From Amycolatopsis anabasis (GTDB taxonomy: Bacteria; Actinomycetota; Actinomycetes; Mycobacteriales; Pseudonocardiaceae): 64,000 bases of DNA. Below the pieces are notes generated by a model. It was not told where the DNA came from. It ran no database searches and was given only the letters and a program-made list of their open reading frames with translations. Numbering within the stretch: the stretch's first letter is position 1; each line of letters starts with the position of its first letter. Positions 34,309 through 43,657 of the stretch are shown one piece after another. Location: assembly GCF_009765355.1 (NCBI RefSeq), contig NZ_VTHK01000045.1:1-64000 (forward strand), written 5' to 3'. Both the position numbers and the translations under genes were made by a program.

Positions 34309-35169
34309 ATGGAACTGACGGTCAGGCAGGTCGAAGCCCTGCTCGCCCTGGAGGAACACGGCAGTTTCACCCTCGCCGGGCGCGCCCTCGGGCTGACCCA
34401 GTCCGCGATGAGCCGTGCCGTCGCCGCCCTCGAGCGCCGTATCGGCGGGCCGCTCGTGCACCGCGGACCGGACGGCGCCGCGCTGACCGCGCTGGGCCGC
34501 CAAGCCGCCGAACACGCCCGCGCCGCCCTCGGGCACCTGCGCGCGATCGAAGCCCTCGGCGGGCGGGCGGACGCGCCGCGGTTGCGCGTCGGCGCCGTCG
34601 CCAGCGCCCTGGTCCGGCTGGTGCCCGGCGCCCTCGTCCGCCTCACCCGCGAATGGCCGGCCAGCGACGTCCTCACCGTCCGGGGCGACGACGACGAACT
34701 CGCCGCCTGGCTGGCCGCCGACACCATCGACCTCGCCGTCACCACGCGGCCCCGGGACGCTCGGGACGCAACGGCGACCGAGGTCGAGCTGACCGATCAG
34801 TTCCTCGCCGTCCTGCCCCGCCACCACTTGCTGGCCCGCGGCGACCGGGTCGGGCTCGCCGAGTTCGCGCGCGCGGGCGTCGCCGATCCCGGCGGCACCT
34901 GCGGTCCCCTGCTCGCCGCGGGATTCGCCGCGCACGGCGTCGCCTGGCGGCCCGACCACGTCGTGCGCGATGTCGCCACCGTGCTGGCCATGGCCGCGGC
35001 CGGGATCACCGCCGGGGTGGTGCCCGCGCTGGCCGCCCCGCGCCCCGCGCCCGCGGGCGTGACCCTGCTGCCGCTCGACCCGCCCCTGCGCCGGACCCTC
35101 TACGTCCGCCACCGCACCGGCGATCGGCACGCCGCGACGTTCGCCGACCTCCTCGCGGCGGAGACCTAG
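34309..35169 (+). CDS. LysR-family transcriptional regulator
   Basis: The 286-aa product has the LysR winged helix at 1-60: LTVRQVEALLALEEHGSFTLAGRALGLTQSAMSRAVAALERRIGGPLVHR. The effector-binding domain follows (RLRVGAVASALVRLVPGAL..., VVRDVATVLAMAAAGITAGVVPALA). The length is slightly short for the family. It is divergent from the DMT transporter gene, the classical LysR arrangement, so it probably controls that exporter. Its TAG stop lies within the CTAG target of the inverted-repeat element that follows. Confidence 0.85.
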   Translation: MELTVRQVEALLALEEHGSFTLAGRALGLTQSAMSRAVAALERRIGGPLVHRGPDGAALTALGRQAAEHARAALGHLRAIEALGGRADAPRLRVGAVASALVRLVPGALVRLTREWPASDVLTVRGDDDELAAWLAADTIDLAVTTRPRDARDATATEVELTDQFLAVLPRHHLLARGDRVGLAEFARAGVADPGGTCGPLLAAGFAAHGVAWRPDHVVRDVATVLAMAAAGITAGVVPALAAPRPAPAGVTLLPLDPPLRRTLYVRHRTGDRHAATFADLLAAET

Positions 35170-35218
35170 GCCGTGTTTCGGAAGTTGCGAGCCGCGTGAC
35201 GGCCCGGCGGCACTCCGC

Positions 35219-35236
35219 CAGCAGGAGGACCTGCTG
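35219..35236. terminator. hairpin downstream of the Tat-signal gene
   Basis: Perfect 7-bp stem CAGCAGG/CCTGCTG with an AGGA loop, 45 bases beyond the stop of the minus-strand passenger gene and inside the left arm of the element. Confidence 0.5.
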
Positions 35237-35280
35237 ACGGAGTTCTTGACGTACCTGCCGCGACCCCGGCGGGCCCGTTG

Positions 35281-35964
35281 CTAGAGCTGCGTGGCGTTCA
35301 CGGGGAACTTGCGCAGCGTGAGGGGCTCCTCCGATTGGCCCTCTTCGTGGAACTTGACGGGTTGTGCCAGGCGCAGCACAGCGCCCCGCGGCGGGAAGTT
35401 GGCGAGGCTGCCGTTGAGCTTGAGCCGGTTGGACGCCACGAGCGACTCGGTGGGTTTGTTGGCCCGTTGCAGCTCTATGACGAGCGGGGTCGCGAGGATC
35501 AGCTTGAACGGACGGTCATCGCCGGAGACGAGCCGGAGCCGCCCAGCGGCGACCTCGTCTTCGTCCAGCCAGTCCAGGCGGATGTCGGTGAGCTCGACGG
35601 GGTTGCCGGGCTCGCGCAGGTCGGCGTGCAGCTTGGTTTCGAGCGTGCGCAGCTTGCGGGAGAACTTCGGGTTGTCGGGGTTGGCCTCGACCCGGACCTT
35701 GATCCGGCCTTGGTAGACGCCGCGGGACTCGGGTTTGCCTGTATCGGTGGTGAAGACCAGCACCCCTTTCTCGCCCTTCTTGGTGGTCAGTTTGATGGCG
35801 AACTCGCTGCCGACAGCGGGCAGCGTCGGCGCCGCCTGATCACCCCACGCCGCTGGGACGCCGGTCAGCCCCAGGGCCGCGGTGCCGCCCGCCACGGCGG
35901 CGGCGGTGAAGAAACCCCGTCTGCTCAGGCCACCGGCGGAGCTGTTGTCATCACAAACAGACAT
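35281..35964 (-). CDS. Tat-exported protein of unknown function (passenger of the inverted-repeat element)
   Basis: The 227-aa product has a twin-arginine signal: SRRGFFTAAAVAGG at about residues 14-27, then a hydrophobic run and a likely cleavage after AAWG. The mature part is beta-rich and Lys/Arg/Glu-rich, with repeated hydrophobic-polar strands (FAIKLTTKKGEKGVLVFTTDTG, GRIKVRVEANPDNPKF). I do not recognise a family. ATG 35964 has AAGGGGAC upstream. Codon choice is less GC-biased than in flanking genes, and the gene is enclosed by the CTAG-flanked inverted repeats, both pointing to acquisition by transposition. Confidence 0.75.
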   Translation of the reverse strand: MSVCDDNSSAGGLSRRGFFTAAAVAGGTAALGLTGVPAAWGDQAAPTLPAVGSEFAIKLTTKKGEKGVLVFTTDTGKPESRGVYQGRIKVRVEANPDNPKFSRKLRTLETKLHADLREPGNPVELTDIRLDWLDEDEVAAGRLRLVSGDDRPFKLILATPLVIELQRANKPTESLVASNRLKLNGSLANFPPRGAVLRLAQPVKFHEEGQSEEPLTLRKFPVNATQL

Positions 35965-36068
35965 AACTGTCCCCTTGCTCTTGCTACTGCGCTGCGATAT
36001 TTCCACTTGGCAAAGTAGACAGCGACATTTGGGGGCGACACCGAGAGCACCCGATCGTGTATAAGGCA

Positions 36069-36127
36069 CGAGGTCTCCGGTGAGGCAAGGGTTTTCTTGG
36101 TCGTTAGCTCCTCTACCGGAGACCTCG
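36069..36127. repeat. 13-bp perfect inverted repeat with 33-base loop
   Basis: CGAGGTCTCCGGT at 36069-36081 is repeated inverted at 36115-36127. It lies in the right arm of the element, upstream of the passenger gene's start. It could be a terminator or a leftover of the transposase region. Confidence 0.55.
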
Positions 36128-36179
36128 CCTATCTGATCAACGACACCGTCACCCGGCTCCCGACTTCTGAAAACACGGC

Positions 36180-37580
36180 CTAGCCGCGGGAAAGCGCTTC
36201 GAGCGGTTCCGCCGTGCGCACCCGCCGCCGCTCCAGTGCCACCGCGCCGCCGAACAGCACCAGCACGACGAGGTATCCCTGGATCAGGACACCGGGGCCG
36301 CCACCGGTCGGCGGCAGCACCAGGGCGAACACGGCGCTGACCCCCGCGAGAACCCACCTCGCCGAGCTGGTGCGCGCGCTCGCGGCCAGCGGCAGGACCG
36401 TCCACAAGAGATACCAGGGCTGCACCACGGGCCCGGTGACCAGCACTGCAGCGAACGCGGAACCGAGGCCGTACAAGGGATGCGGGCGGCCGCGAAACGT
36501 CCGCCACCACAGCACGGCCGCGACCACGGCGCCGATCACCGCGCCGACCGCGACCACCACCCCGATCGCCGCCGACGTCAGCGAGAGGCCACCGAGCGCG
36601 CCGATACCGCCGATCAGGAAGCCGAGCTGATTGGTCGGCGCCAGCCAGCTGTGCACGTGCCCCGAGGCGCCCACGGCACCGAGCCATCCCGTCCCCAGCC
36701 CGGTCACGGCGGAAATCGCGAGCGAACCGGCCACCACCCCGGCGAGCAGGCCGAAACCCAGCGCGACCCGGCGACCGGTCGTGCTCCCCCACCGCCGGAT
36801 CAGCCCAGCCCCGGCGAAGAACACCGCGGCCACCGCCACGACCTTGACGTTCGCCGCGACGATGAGCACCGCGAGCCCCGCGACGGCGCGGCCCGGGCGC
36901 GCCGCGCCGAGGGTGATCTCCATCCCGGCGAGCACCAGACCGAGCATGATCCCCTCGTTGTGCACCCCGGCGACGACATGCCACAGCACCAACGGGTTGA
37001 GCAGGCCCAGCCACACCGCGGTGCTCGGGGCGACCCCGGCGCGACGAGCCAGCCGGGGCAGCGCCCAGGCCATCAGGGCGACCCCGGCGAGCTCGACCAG
37101 TCGATGCGCCACCACGGTCAGCACGACATCGTCCCCGGCCACCTGGGCGATCACCCGGGACAACGCGACGAACGCGGGCCCGTACGGCGCGGGCGTGTCC
37201 CGCCAGAGGTGCCCGACCCGTTCCGTCACCGGCGAATCCGCGCCCAGCGCCTCGGCCGAGCCGAGCAGGTAGGGATCAAGCCCCTTGGCCGCGATCACAC
37301 CCTGCGCCAGGTAACTGAACACGTCACCGCTGAACAGGGGACGCGCCAGCAACAGCGGAGCGCACCAGGACACCCCGATCCAGTAAAGGCGGCGAACGGA
37401 AACCTCGGCCACCCACCGTCCAATGTGGAGCCAAGCCAGCACCACCAGGGTCATCCCGGTCAAGCCCAGCGCCAGAACCACCGCGGTCGGCCCCGGAATC
37501 CCGGACGCGGCAACGGTCAGCACGGCGGCGCCACCCGTGCCCACCCACCGAACCGCCGTCACCGCCCGTCCGGATGGCAA
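36180..37580 (-). CDS. polyprenol-phosphomannose-dependent mannosyltransferase (MptA/MptB-like, GT-C)
   Basis: The 466-aa membrane protein has about 12 hydrophobic segments and the GT-C signature FSGDVFSYLAQG near residues 83-94, where the Asp of GDVFSY is the expected catalytic base. Later LLNPLVLWHVVAGVHNEGIMLGL and GPVVQPWYLLWTVLPLA are typical of actinobacterial alpha-1,6-mannopyranosyltransferases that build cell-envelope lipomannan-type glycans from polyprenyl-phosphomannose. Its TAG stop is formed by the right CTAG of the inverted-repeat element. The MFS gene upstream ends 39 bases before its start, so the two may be cotranscribed. Confidence 0.85.
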   Translation of the reverse strand: MPSGRAVTAVRWVGTGGAAVLTVAASGIPGPTAVVLALGLTGMTLVVLAWLHIGRWVAEVSVRRLYWIGVSWCAPLLLARPLFSGDVFSYLAQGVIAAKGLDPYLLGSAEALGADSPVTERVGHLWRDTPAPYGPAFVALSRVIAQVAGDDVVLTVVAHRLVELAGVALMAWALPRLARRAGVAPSTAVWLGLLNPLVLWHVVAGVHNEGIMLGLVLAGMEITLGAARPGRAVAGLAVLIVAANVKVVAVAAVFFAGAGLIRRWGSTTGRRVALGFGLLAGVVAGSLAISAVTGLGTGWLGAVGASGHVHSWLAPTNQLGFLIGGIGALGGLSLTSAAIGVVVAVGAVIGAVVAAVLWWRTFRGRPHPLYGLGSAFAAVLVTGPVVQPWYLLWTVLPLAASARTSSARWVLAGVSAVFALVLPPTGGGPGVLIQGYLVVLVLFGGAVALERRRVRTAEPLEALSRG

Positions 37581-37619
37581 GAAAAGGCCCCCATACTCCT
37601 CGGGGCCCCGCCCCTGTCG

Positions 37620-38879
37620 CTACCCCGTCGATTGGGTGATCAGCATAGGGGCCGCCTCGCCATGGCCCTGCCACGGTCGGGCGAGCGTGGTCAGCGCTAC
37701 CGCGGCGAGCAGGCCGAAACCCAGTACCACGACGGCCATCGACAGCGCGGTGGTGTTGCCCAGCACGCCGGGTAGTGGTGCGGCCGCGGCGCCGAGCGTG
37801 AACTGGGCGCCGCCGAGCAGGCCGGAGGCGGCTCCCGGGGCATCGCCACCGACCGCGAGGATGATGGTGGTCGACGCGGGCAGCAGCAATCCGAACCCGA
37901 AGGTCAGGCCGAACAGGCAGGCCCAGGTGACCGGGAACGTGCTGATGCCGATGGCGAGCAGGATCACCTGCGTGCTCATCGAGGCCACCGTGATGACCAC
38001 GCCGATGACGAGCAGGGAGTTCAGCCGGACGCGCCCGGCCAGCCGTCCGAATATCGCACCGGCCACCACGGTGCCGACGGCGTTCGTGGCGAAGACGAGG
38101 CCGTACGCGCTGGGCGACAAGCCGTAGCCGTCTTGGAAGACGAACGGCGAGCCGGTGATGTAGGCGAACAGGGCGGCCAGTCCACACCCCATGACGAGGA
38201 GATAGCCGACCAGTTCGCGCCGCCGAAGCAATCCCCCCATCGCGGCGAGCACGGCCCGCAGGCCGCCGGACCGGCGCCGCTCGGCGGGGAGCGATTCGGG
38301 CACCCACGCCCAGACCGCGATCAGCAACAACAGCCCGGTCACGGCCAGCGCCACGAACACCAGACGCCACGAGCCGACGCCGAGAATGAAGCCTCCGACG
38401 ACCGGCGCCAGCACCGGCGCGGTCATCCCGATCACGCTCAGCGTCGACAGCCGGCGGGCTGCCTGGGCGCCGGTGAACCGGTCGCTGACGACCGCCCGCC
38501 CGATGACGAGCCCCGCGCCGCCGGAGATCCCTTGCAGCAGCCGGGCGACGTCGAACACGGCGATGGACGGGGCGAGCGCGCAGACCAAGGACAACACGGT
38601 GAACATGCCGGAACCGGCCAGGAGCAAGCGCCGCCGCCCCATCGCGTCGCTGACCGGACCGAGCACGACCTGGCCGACGGCGAGCCCGACGAGGCAGGCC
38701 GTCAGGGAGAGCTGGACCGCCGTTCCCGTGGTTCCGAACGAGGTGACGATCTGCGGGAAGCCGGGCGCGTACATGTCGGTGGCGAACGGCGATACCGCCG
38801 AGAGTCCACCGAGGACGACCACGAGCCGCCCCGTTCCGGTCCGCGGAGTGGCGGAATCGATACTGACCACGTGCCCCAT
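37620..38879 (-). CDS. MFS drug-resistance transporter, Bcr/CflA type
   Basis: The 419-aa product has twelve hydrophobic segments, the Bcr/CflA-like SPFATDMYAPGFPQI motif near residues 32-46, and the MFS loop motif GPVSDAMGRRRLLLAG. Such proteins expel chloramphenicol-like or other hydrophobic drugs by proton exchange at the cytoplasmic membrane. It lies 66 bases downstream of an AraC-family gene on the same strand, which is a likely regulator. Confidence 0.85.
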   Translation of the reverse strand: MGHVVSIDSATPRTGTGRLVVVLGGLSAVSPFATDMYAPGFPQIVTSFGTTGTAVQLSLTACLVGLAVGQVVLGPVSDAMGRRRLLLAGSGMFTVLSLVCALAPSIAVFDVARLLQGISGGAGLVIGRAVVSDRFTGAQAARRLSTLSVIGMTAPVLAPVVGGFILGVGSWRLVFVALAVTGLLLLIAVWAWVPESLPAERRRSGGLRAVLAAMGGLLRRRELVGYLLVMGCGLAALFAYITGSPFVFQDGYGLSPSAYGLVFATNAVGTVVAGAIFGRLAGRVRLNSLLVIGVVITVASMSTQVILLAIGISTFPVTWACLFGLTFGFGLLLPASTTIILAVGGDAPGAASGLLGGAQFTLGAAAAPLPGVLGNTTALSMAVVVLGFGLLAAVALTTLARPWQGHGEAAPMLITQSTG

Positions 38880-38945
38880 CGTCGGCGCGGGGACCGCGCC
38901 GCGGTGTGGAGCGGCGGGCTCGAAGATGTGGAGAGCGGTGCTTTC

Positions 38946-39968
38946 CTACGGGCGTCCGGAGTGCGCCCGCCGGAACCGGGCGGGGGTGGTGCCCCGGTCG
39001 CGCCGGAAGGCGTAACCGAAGTTGCTGGGCGAGGCGTAGCCGACCTCGTGCCCGATCCGGGCCACCGGCCAATCGGTCTCGACGAGCAACGTCACGGCCC
39101 GGTCGAGGCAGCGACGTCGGTGGTACTCCAGCACCGACGTCCCGTACAGCGCGCGGAACCCGGTGGTGAGGCGCCGGACCGACATCGACGACGCGCGGGC
39201 CAGTTCGGCCAGCGTCGGCGGTGCGTGCCGTTCCCGCCAGAGCAGTTCGGGGACGCGGCGCAACGCGGCCACCTCGTGGTCGTCCAAAGCGAGGTTCCGG
39301 GCGTCCGCGGGCGGCACGGTGACCGCGAACTCGTCGATCAACGCGGCCAGCGCCGCCACGAGCCGCGATTCCAGGAACAGCAGGCGCCCCGGGGACCAGC
39401 GCCGGTGCAGGAAGATCTCCTCCAGCGGGCCGGCCACCGGGCGCAACGCCGCCGACCGGCCCAGATACTGCTCGCGCGCGATGTTCTCCGGTCGGTTGTC
39501 CGGCAGGGCGCCCGCGCCGGAGCCGCCGAGGTAGGACTCCAGCCCGGTCCAGGTCCCGGCGATCGACACCGCTCGGTACCGCTCGCCGTCACCGTGTGCG
39601 ACGACGCCGTCGGTGGCGCACCGGGGGCTCAGCGCCACCGAGCGGGCCCGCAGGGCGCCGGTGCCGCCGCTCGCCTCGCTGACGTGCATGCGTCCGTCGA
39701 CGCAGTACTCCAGCTCGAAGTGGTCCCCCGGGAACGCGTACCCGACCTGGTGCCCGCCGGTGAACGCGACGTCGTAGCGGACGATGTGGAAACCGCTCCG
39801 CAACGACGTCACCTCGATCGTGCCGTCGCCGACCTCCGGGCGGAGCCGATGCCGGACGGTGCCGTCGCCGCTCTCGTCGGCCTGAGCGATCGACGCGTAG
39901 TACGCCGCGTGCGCCGCGTCCAACTCGGTGGAACCGACCGCGCCGGTGAGCTGATGAACCCTGGTCAC
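38946..39968 (-). CDS. AraC-family transcriptional regulator
   Basis: The 340-aa product has a C-terminal double helix-turn-helix: LAELARASSMSVRRLTTGFRALYGTSVLEYHRRRCLDRAVTLL followed by WPVARIGHEVGYASPSNFGYAFRRDRGTTPARFRR. The N-terminal ~200 residues are a divergent sensor domain resembling OxyR/AraC-like cupins. The start is GTG 39968, 11 bases after the beta-propeller stop. The ribosome-binding site is weak, so coupling to the upstream gene is likely. It probably controls the downstream efflux gene. Confidence 0.85.
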   Translation of the reverse strand: MTRVHQLTGAVGSTELDAAHAAYYASIAQADESGDGTVRHRLRPEVGDGTIEVTSLRSGFHIVRYDVAFTGGHQVGYAFPGDHFELEYCVDGRMHVSEASGGTGALRARSVALSPRCATDGVVAHGDGERYRAVSIAGTWTGLESYLGGSGAGALPDNRPENIAREQYLGRSAALRPVAGPLEEIFLHRRWSPGRLLFLESRLVAALAALIDEFAVTVPPADARNLALDDHEVAALRRVPELLWRERHAPPTLAELARASSMSVRRLTTGFRALYGTSVLEYHRRRCLDRAVTLLVETDWPVARIGHEVGYASPSNFGYAFRRDRGTTPARFRRAHSGRP

Positions 39969-39979
39969 AAGTCCGCAGG

Positions 39980-41020
39980 TTAGCCTGCGACGCCTCGGGC
40001 CAGGATGCTGATCCTGCCGCGGTAGACCTTGTCGGTGCGGGTCCATCCGCAGACGTAGACGGCGCTGCCGTCCGGGTTCGCGGCCACTCCCGCGACCCCG
40101 ATGACCCCGCCCTTGATGACGACGGTCTCGACCACGGTACGAGTGCGGGTGTCGATCACCGACACCGAATGATCGAACTCGTTGGTTACGTAGACGCTCC
40201 GGCCGTCCGGGCTCACCGCGACGCCTTCCGGTTCGCTGCCCACGGCGATCCTGCCGGTCACGGTGTTGCGGACGGTGTCGATCACCGATACCGAACCGTT
40301 CCCGGCGTCGGCGACGTAGGCCGTCCGGCCATTCGGCGCGATCGCGATCCCGGTCGGGTACCGGCCCACGGCAATCGTCCCGGTGACCGTCTTGCCGGCG
40401 GTGTCGATGACCGACACCAGGCCCGTGGTGTGGTCGCTGACGTAGGCGGTGCGGCCGTTCGGAGTGATCGCCACCCTGTCCAGGAGTTGACCGACCGGAA
40501 TGGTCGCGGTCACGGCATGACTGCTGGTGTCGATGACCGAGACCGCGCCGTAGTTGACGCCGTCGCGCCAGGTCCAGCCGGCGACGTAGGCGGACCCGCC
40601 GTCCGGGCTGATCGCCACCCCGGAGGCATGCGCACCGACCGGAACGGTCGCCGTGACGGTATTGCTCGCGGTGTCGAAAACCGACACCGCGCCGGTGCCG
40701 TAGTGCGCGACATAGGCGAATTCGCCGTTCGGGGTCACCGCGATTCCGTCCGGGCCCGCGCCCACCCCCACGGTCGCGCGGACCTTCGCGGTGGCGGTAT
40801 CGATCACCACCACCGCGCCCCCGCCCATGCGGCCGTCGGTGACGTAGGCGGTCCGGCCGCTCGGCGAGAACGCCACGTCGGTGAGGCGATGACCAACGGA
40901 GATCGTGCGCTGCACTCCGGTGGCGGACCGGGCATCCGCCGCCACCGGACTCGCCGCCACACCCGCCACCGCGATCAACACACCGAGCACACCCCGTCCC
41001 AGTTGGTTTGCCGATAACAT
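39980..41020 (-). CDS. secreted YVTN-type beta-propeller protein
   Basis: The 346-aa product has an N-terminal signal (GRGVLGVLIAVAGVAASPVAADA). At least seven ~42-residue YVTN repeats follow, each with V-I-PNGRTAYV-D or SPDGRSVYVTN followed by VSVIDT...TVT-TI-VG, enough for a seven-bladed propeller. The proteins act outside the cell as binding or lactonase-like scaffolds; the ligand is unknown. ATG 41020 has GGAGG eight bases upstream. The frame is open further upstream, but that part lacks a signal sequence and is rich in Cys and Ser. Confidence 0.85.
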   Translation of the reverse strand: MLSANQLGRGVLGVLIAVAGVAASPVAADARSATGVQRTISVGHRLTDVAFSPSGRTAYVTDGRMGGGAVVVIDTATAKVRATVGVGAGPDGIAVTPNGEFAYVAHYGTGAVSVFDTASNTVTATVPVGAHASGVAISPDGGSAYVAGWTWRDGVNYGAVSVIDTSSHAVTATIPVGQLLDRVAITPNGRTAYVSDHTTGLVSVIDTAGKTVTGTIAVGRYPTGIAIAPNGRTAYVADAGNGSVSVIDTVRNTVTGRIAVGSEPEGVAVSPDGRSVYVTNEFDHSVSVIDTRTRTVVETVVIKGGVIGVAGVAANPDGSAVYVCGWTRTDKVYRGRISILARGVAG

Positions 41021-41252
41021 CCACGACCTCCAAGACAGCTCGTCGAAGTTGGGAGAACCGAGCTTCCGCCCGCGTGAGCAGCTGTAGCGGAAACCGGATG
41101 TCCGGTGTCGACTCCGGCACAAAGGACAACCAGAACCGGACAACCGCGGCAAGTTCTGAGCTTTTCCACAGACAACCGCGAATGATCTTGTCGGTCCTTG
41201 GTGGGATGCTGGTTGGGTCGAAGGTAGAGACGGGGGCAGGGAGGATGCCACG

Positions 41253-43592
41253 ATGAGCGTGAGGCCGACCAGAACCACTCAGACCGCGTCGCACTGGGGT
41301 GTGTACCGGGTGGAGACCGACGTGGGCACCGGCGAGGTCGTGTCGACCACGGGGGTTCCGTTCGATCCCGATCCCTCGCCGATCCAGGCCAGCCTGCCGG
41401 CGGTCGTGCGCGATCGGCTGCGCATCGATCAGCCCTACGTCCGCGAGGGCTATCTGCGCGGCCGGGGTGCGCGCCGGGCCGACCGGGGGCGCGAAGGTTT
41501 TGTCCCGGTCAGCTGGGACAAGGCGTTGGAACTGGTATGCGAAGCATTGCTGGAGACCCGGGAGCGGCTGGGCAACGAATCGATCTACGGCGGCTCCTAC
41601 GGCTGGGCCAGCGCGGGCCGCTTGCACCACGCGCCGAGTGTGTTGAAGCGTTTTCTCGGGTTGTTCGGCGGTTATACCGACAAGAGCGGCAACCACAGCT
41701 TCGGCGCGGCGATGGGCATCATGCCCTACGTCTTGGGCCGTGCGGATATCAGCAATCTCGTCGTGCGCTGGCCCGAAGTGGTGGCGAATACCCGGCTGCT
41801 GGTGCTGTTCGGTGGCGCGGCGTTGAAGAACACCCAGATCGACGCCGGGGGCGCGGTCAACCACGACAACGCGGACTGGTTCCAGGCCGCCCGCGCGGCC
41901 GGTGTCGAGATCGTCTGCGTCAGCCCGTCCCGTCAGGACGTGACCGGCTCCGCCGCACCGGAGTGGATCCCCATCCGGCCCAATACGGACCTCGCCCTGC
42001 TGCTCGGCCTGGCCGGCACCCTGGTCGCCCACGACCTGGTCGACCGGGAGTTCGTCGCCCGCTGGTGCGCGGGCTACGCCGAGTTCGAGCACTACCTGAC
42101 CGGCCAGGCCGACGGCCAGCGCAAGGACGCGCACTGGGCGTCCCGGATCACCGGGGTGCCCGCCGACACGATCGACCGGCTGGCCCGCCGGATGGCGGCG
42201 ACCCGCACGCTGGTGAACACGAGTTGGTCGGTGCAGCGCGCGGACCACGGCGAGCAACCGGTGTGGGCGACCGTGGCCCTGGCCGGCCTGCTGGGCCAGA
42301 TCGGCCTGCCCGGCGGCGGTTTCAGCCTGGGATTCGGCGCGACCAGCGGGATCAACCTCGACCGCCCGGCCGGGATCCCGCGCCCGACGCTTCCGCTCGG
42401 GACCAACCCGGTGTCCACGCGGATACCGGTGGGCCGGGTCTCGGACCTGCTGCTGAACCCCGGCGGAACGTTGCCGCACAACGGGGAAACCGTCCGGCTG
42501 CCGCAGATCGAGGTCGTGTACTCCGCCGGTGGGAACCCGTTCCACCACAACCTCAACATCAACCGGTTCCTGGCCGCGTGGCAGCGCCCCGGCACGGTGA
42601 TCGTGCACGAACCCTGGTGGACACCACCGGCCCGGTACGCCGACATCGTGCTGCCCTCGACCACCACGCTGGAACGCAACGACATCCAGGCCGCCGACCA
42701 CAGCAGGTTCTGGATCGCGATGCACCAGGCCATGCCGCCGTATCGGTTGGCGCGCAACGACTTGGACGTCTTCGGCGAACTGGCTGACCGGCTCGGCTTC
42801 GGGCCGGACTACCATGCCGGGCGCGACGAAATGCAGTGGCTGCGGCACATGTACGACGAGGCTTCCGCCCTCGCCACCGAGCGCGGTTTCACCCCGCCCG
42901 GCTTCGACGAGTTCTGGGCCGCCGGGAAGTACGAGTTCACCGACGAGCGGGAACACCCGGTGCTGCTCGGAGATTTCCGTGCCGACCCCGAGGCGAACCC
43001 GCTGAACACCCCGTCCGGCCGGATCGAACTGGTCAGCGAAACGATCCGGTCGTACCGGTACGAGGACTGCCCCGCACACCCGACCTGGCTGGAACCGGCG
43101 GAGTGGCTCGGCGGCCCGACCGCGGCGCGCTACCCCCTGCACCTGCTGAGCAACCAGCCGGCACATCGCCTGCACAGCCAGCTCGACAACGCGCCACTGA
43201 GCCGCACGGCCAAAGTCGCCGACCGCGAGCCGATCCTGCTCAACGCCGAGGACGCCGAACGGCGTGGCCTGCGGGAGGGCGACGTGGTTCGGGTGTTCAA
43301 CGACCGGGGCGCCTTCCTCGCCGGAGTGCTGATCGCCGGCTCGGACACGCTGCTGCCCGGAGTCGCCCAGATCGCCACCGGAGCCTGGTACGACCCGGTG
43401 ACGCCAGGCGTGCCGGACGCGTTGGAAAAGCACGGAAACCCGAACGTCGTCACCCTGGACAAGGGCACTTCCCAGCTGGCCCAGGGCTCGGCCGCGCAGA
43501 CCTGCCTGGTGGAAGTCGAGCGCTACGACAATCCGCCCCCGGTCACCGCGTTCGACCCGCCCCCGATGAAAAACCCGGCGCCCGCAACCTGA
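41253..43592 (+). CDS. molybdopterin-dependent oxidoreductase, BisC/TorA-like (DMSO reductase family)
   Basis: The 779-aa product lacks both a Tat signal and the N-terminal Cys cluster for 4Fe-4S, as in cytosolic biotin-sulfoxide-type reductases. The active-site region SIYGGSYGWASAGRLHH (about residues 109-125) fits the group with serine as the molybdenum ligand. YSAGGNPFHHNLNINRFL and HEPWWTPPARYADIVLPSTTTLERND are cofactor-binding blocks of the family, and the C-terminal SNQPAHRLHSQLDNAPLS and LNAEDAERRGLREGDVVRVFNDRG fit domain IV. It should reduce S- or N-oxides. It is divergent from the beta-propeller gene. Confidence 0.85.
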   Translation: MSVRPTRTTQTASHWGVYRVETDVGTGEVVSTTGVPFDPDPSPIQASLPAVVRDRLRIDQPYVREGYLRGRGARRADRGREGFVPVSWDKALELVCEALLETRERLGNESIYGGSYGWASAGRLHHAPSVLKRFLGLFGGYTDKSGNHSFGAAMGIMPYVLGRADISNLVVRWPEVVANTRLLVLFGGAALKNTQIDAGGAVNHDNADWFQAARAAGVEIVCVSPSRQDVTGSAAPEWIPIRPNTDLALLLGLAGTLVAHDLVDREFVARWCAGYAEFEHYLTGQADGQRKDAHWASRITGVPADTIDRLARRMAATRTLVNTSWSVQRADHGEQPVWATVALAGLLGQIGLPGGGFSLGFGATSGINLDRPAGIPRPTLPLGTNPVSTRIPVGRVSDLLLNPGGTLPHNGETVRLPQIEVVYSAGGNPFHHNLNINRFLAAWQRPGTVIVHEPWWTPPARYADIVLPSTTTLERNDIQAADHSRFWIAMHQAMPPYRLARNDLDVFGELADRLGFGPDYHAGRDEMQWLRHMYDEASALATERGFTPPGFDEFWAAGKYEFTDEREHPVLLGDFRADPEANPLNTPSGRIELVSETIRSYRYEDCPAHPTWLEPAEWLGGPTAARYPLHLLSNQPAHRLHSQLDNAPLSRTAKVADREPILLNAEDAERRGLREGDVVRVFNDRGAFLAGVLIAGSDTLLPGVAQIATGAWYDPVTPGVPDALEKHGNPNVVTLDKGTSQLAQGSAAQTCLVEVERYDNPPPVTAFDPPPMKNPAPAT

Positions 43593-43612
43593 GCATGGGT
43601 TCGTGAAGGGCG

Positions 43613-43646
43613 ACGGCCCGCCCGCGGCTCAACGCGGGCGGGCCGT
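43613..43646. terminator. strong bidirectional terminator
   Basis: Perfect 14-bp GC-rich stem: ACGGCCCGCCCGCG, loop GCTCAA, then the exact inverse. It is the only substantial structure in the 65-base gap between the convergent oxidoreductase and serine-hydrolase genes, so it probably ends both transcripts. Confidence 0.85.
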
Positions 43647-43657
43647 GCCCCGGCGGG

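Larger units (their letters stand above)
35166..36183. mobile_element. 1.0-kb inverted-repeat element without transposase, CTAG target duplication
   Basis: The left end (35170-35202) and right end (36146-36179, inverted) match over about 34 positions with four mismatches and one gap. Both start GCCGTGTTT and end GAGCCG-GTGACGG. Each end is bordered by CTAG (35166-35169, 36180-36183), consistent with a 4-bp target duplication. Inside are one Tat-signal gene on the minus strand, a terminator-like hairpin, and a 13-bp inverted repeat. No transposase gene is present. A short open frame running into the right end could be a transposase remnant. IS5-like elements are one family that can use CTAG-type targets, but the family is not proven. 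Confidence 0.65.
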
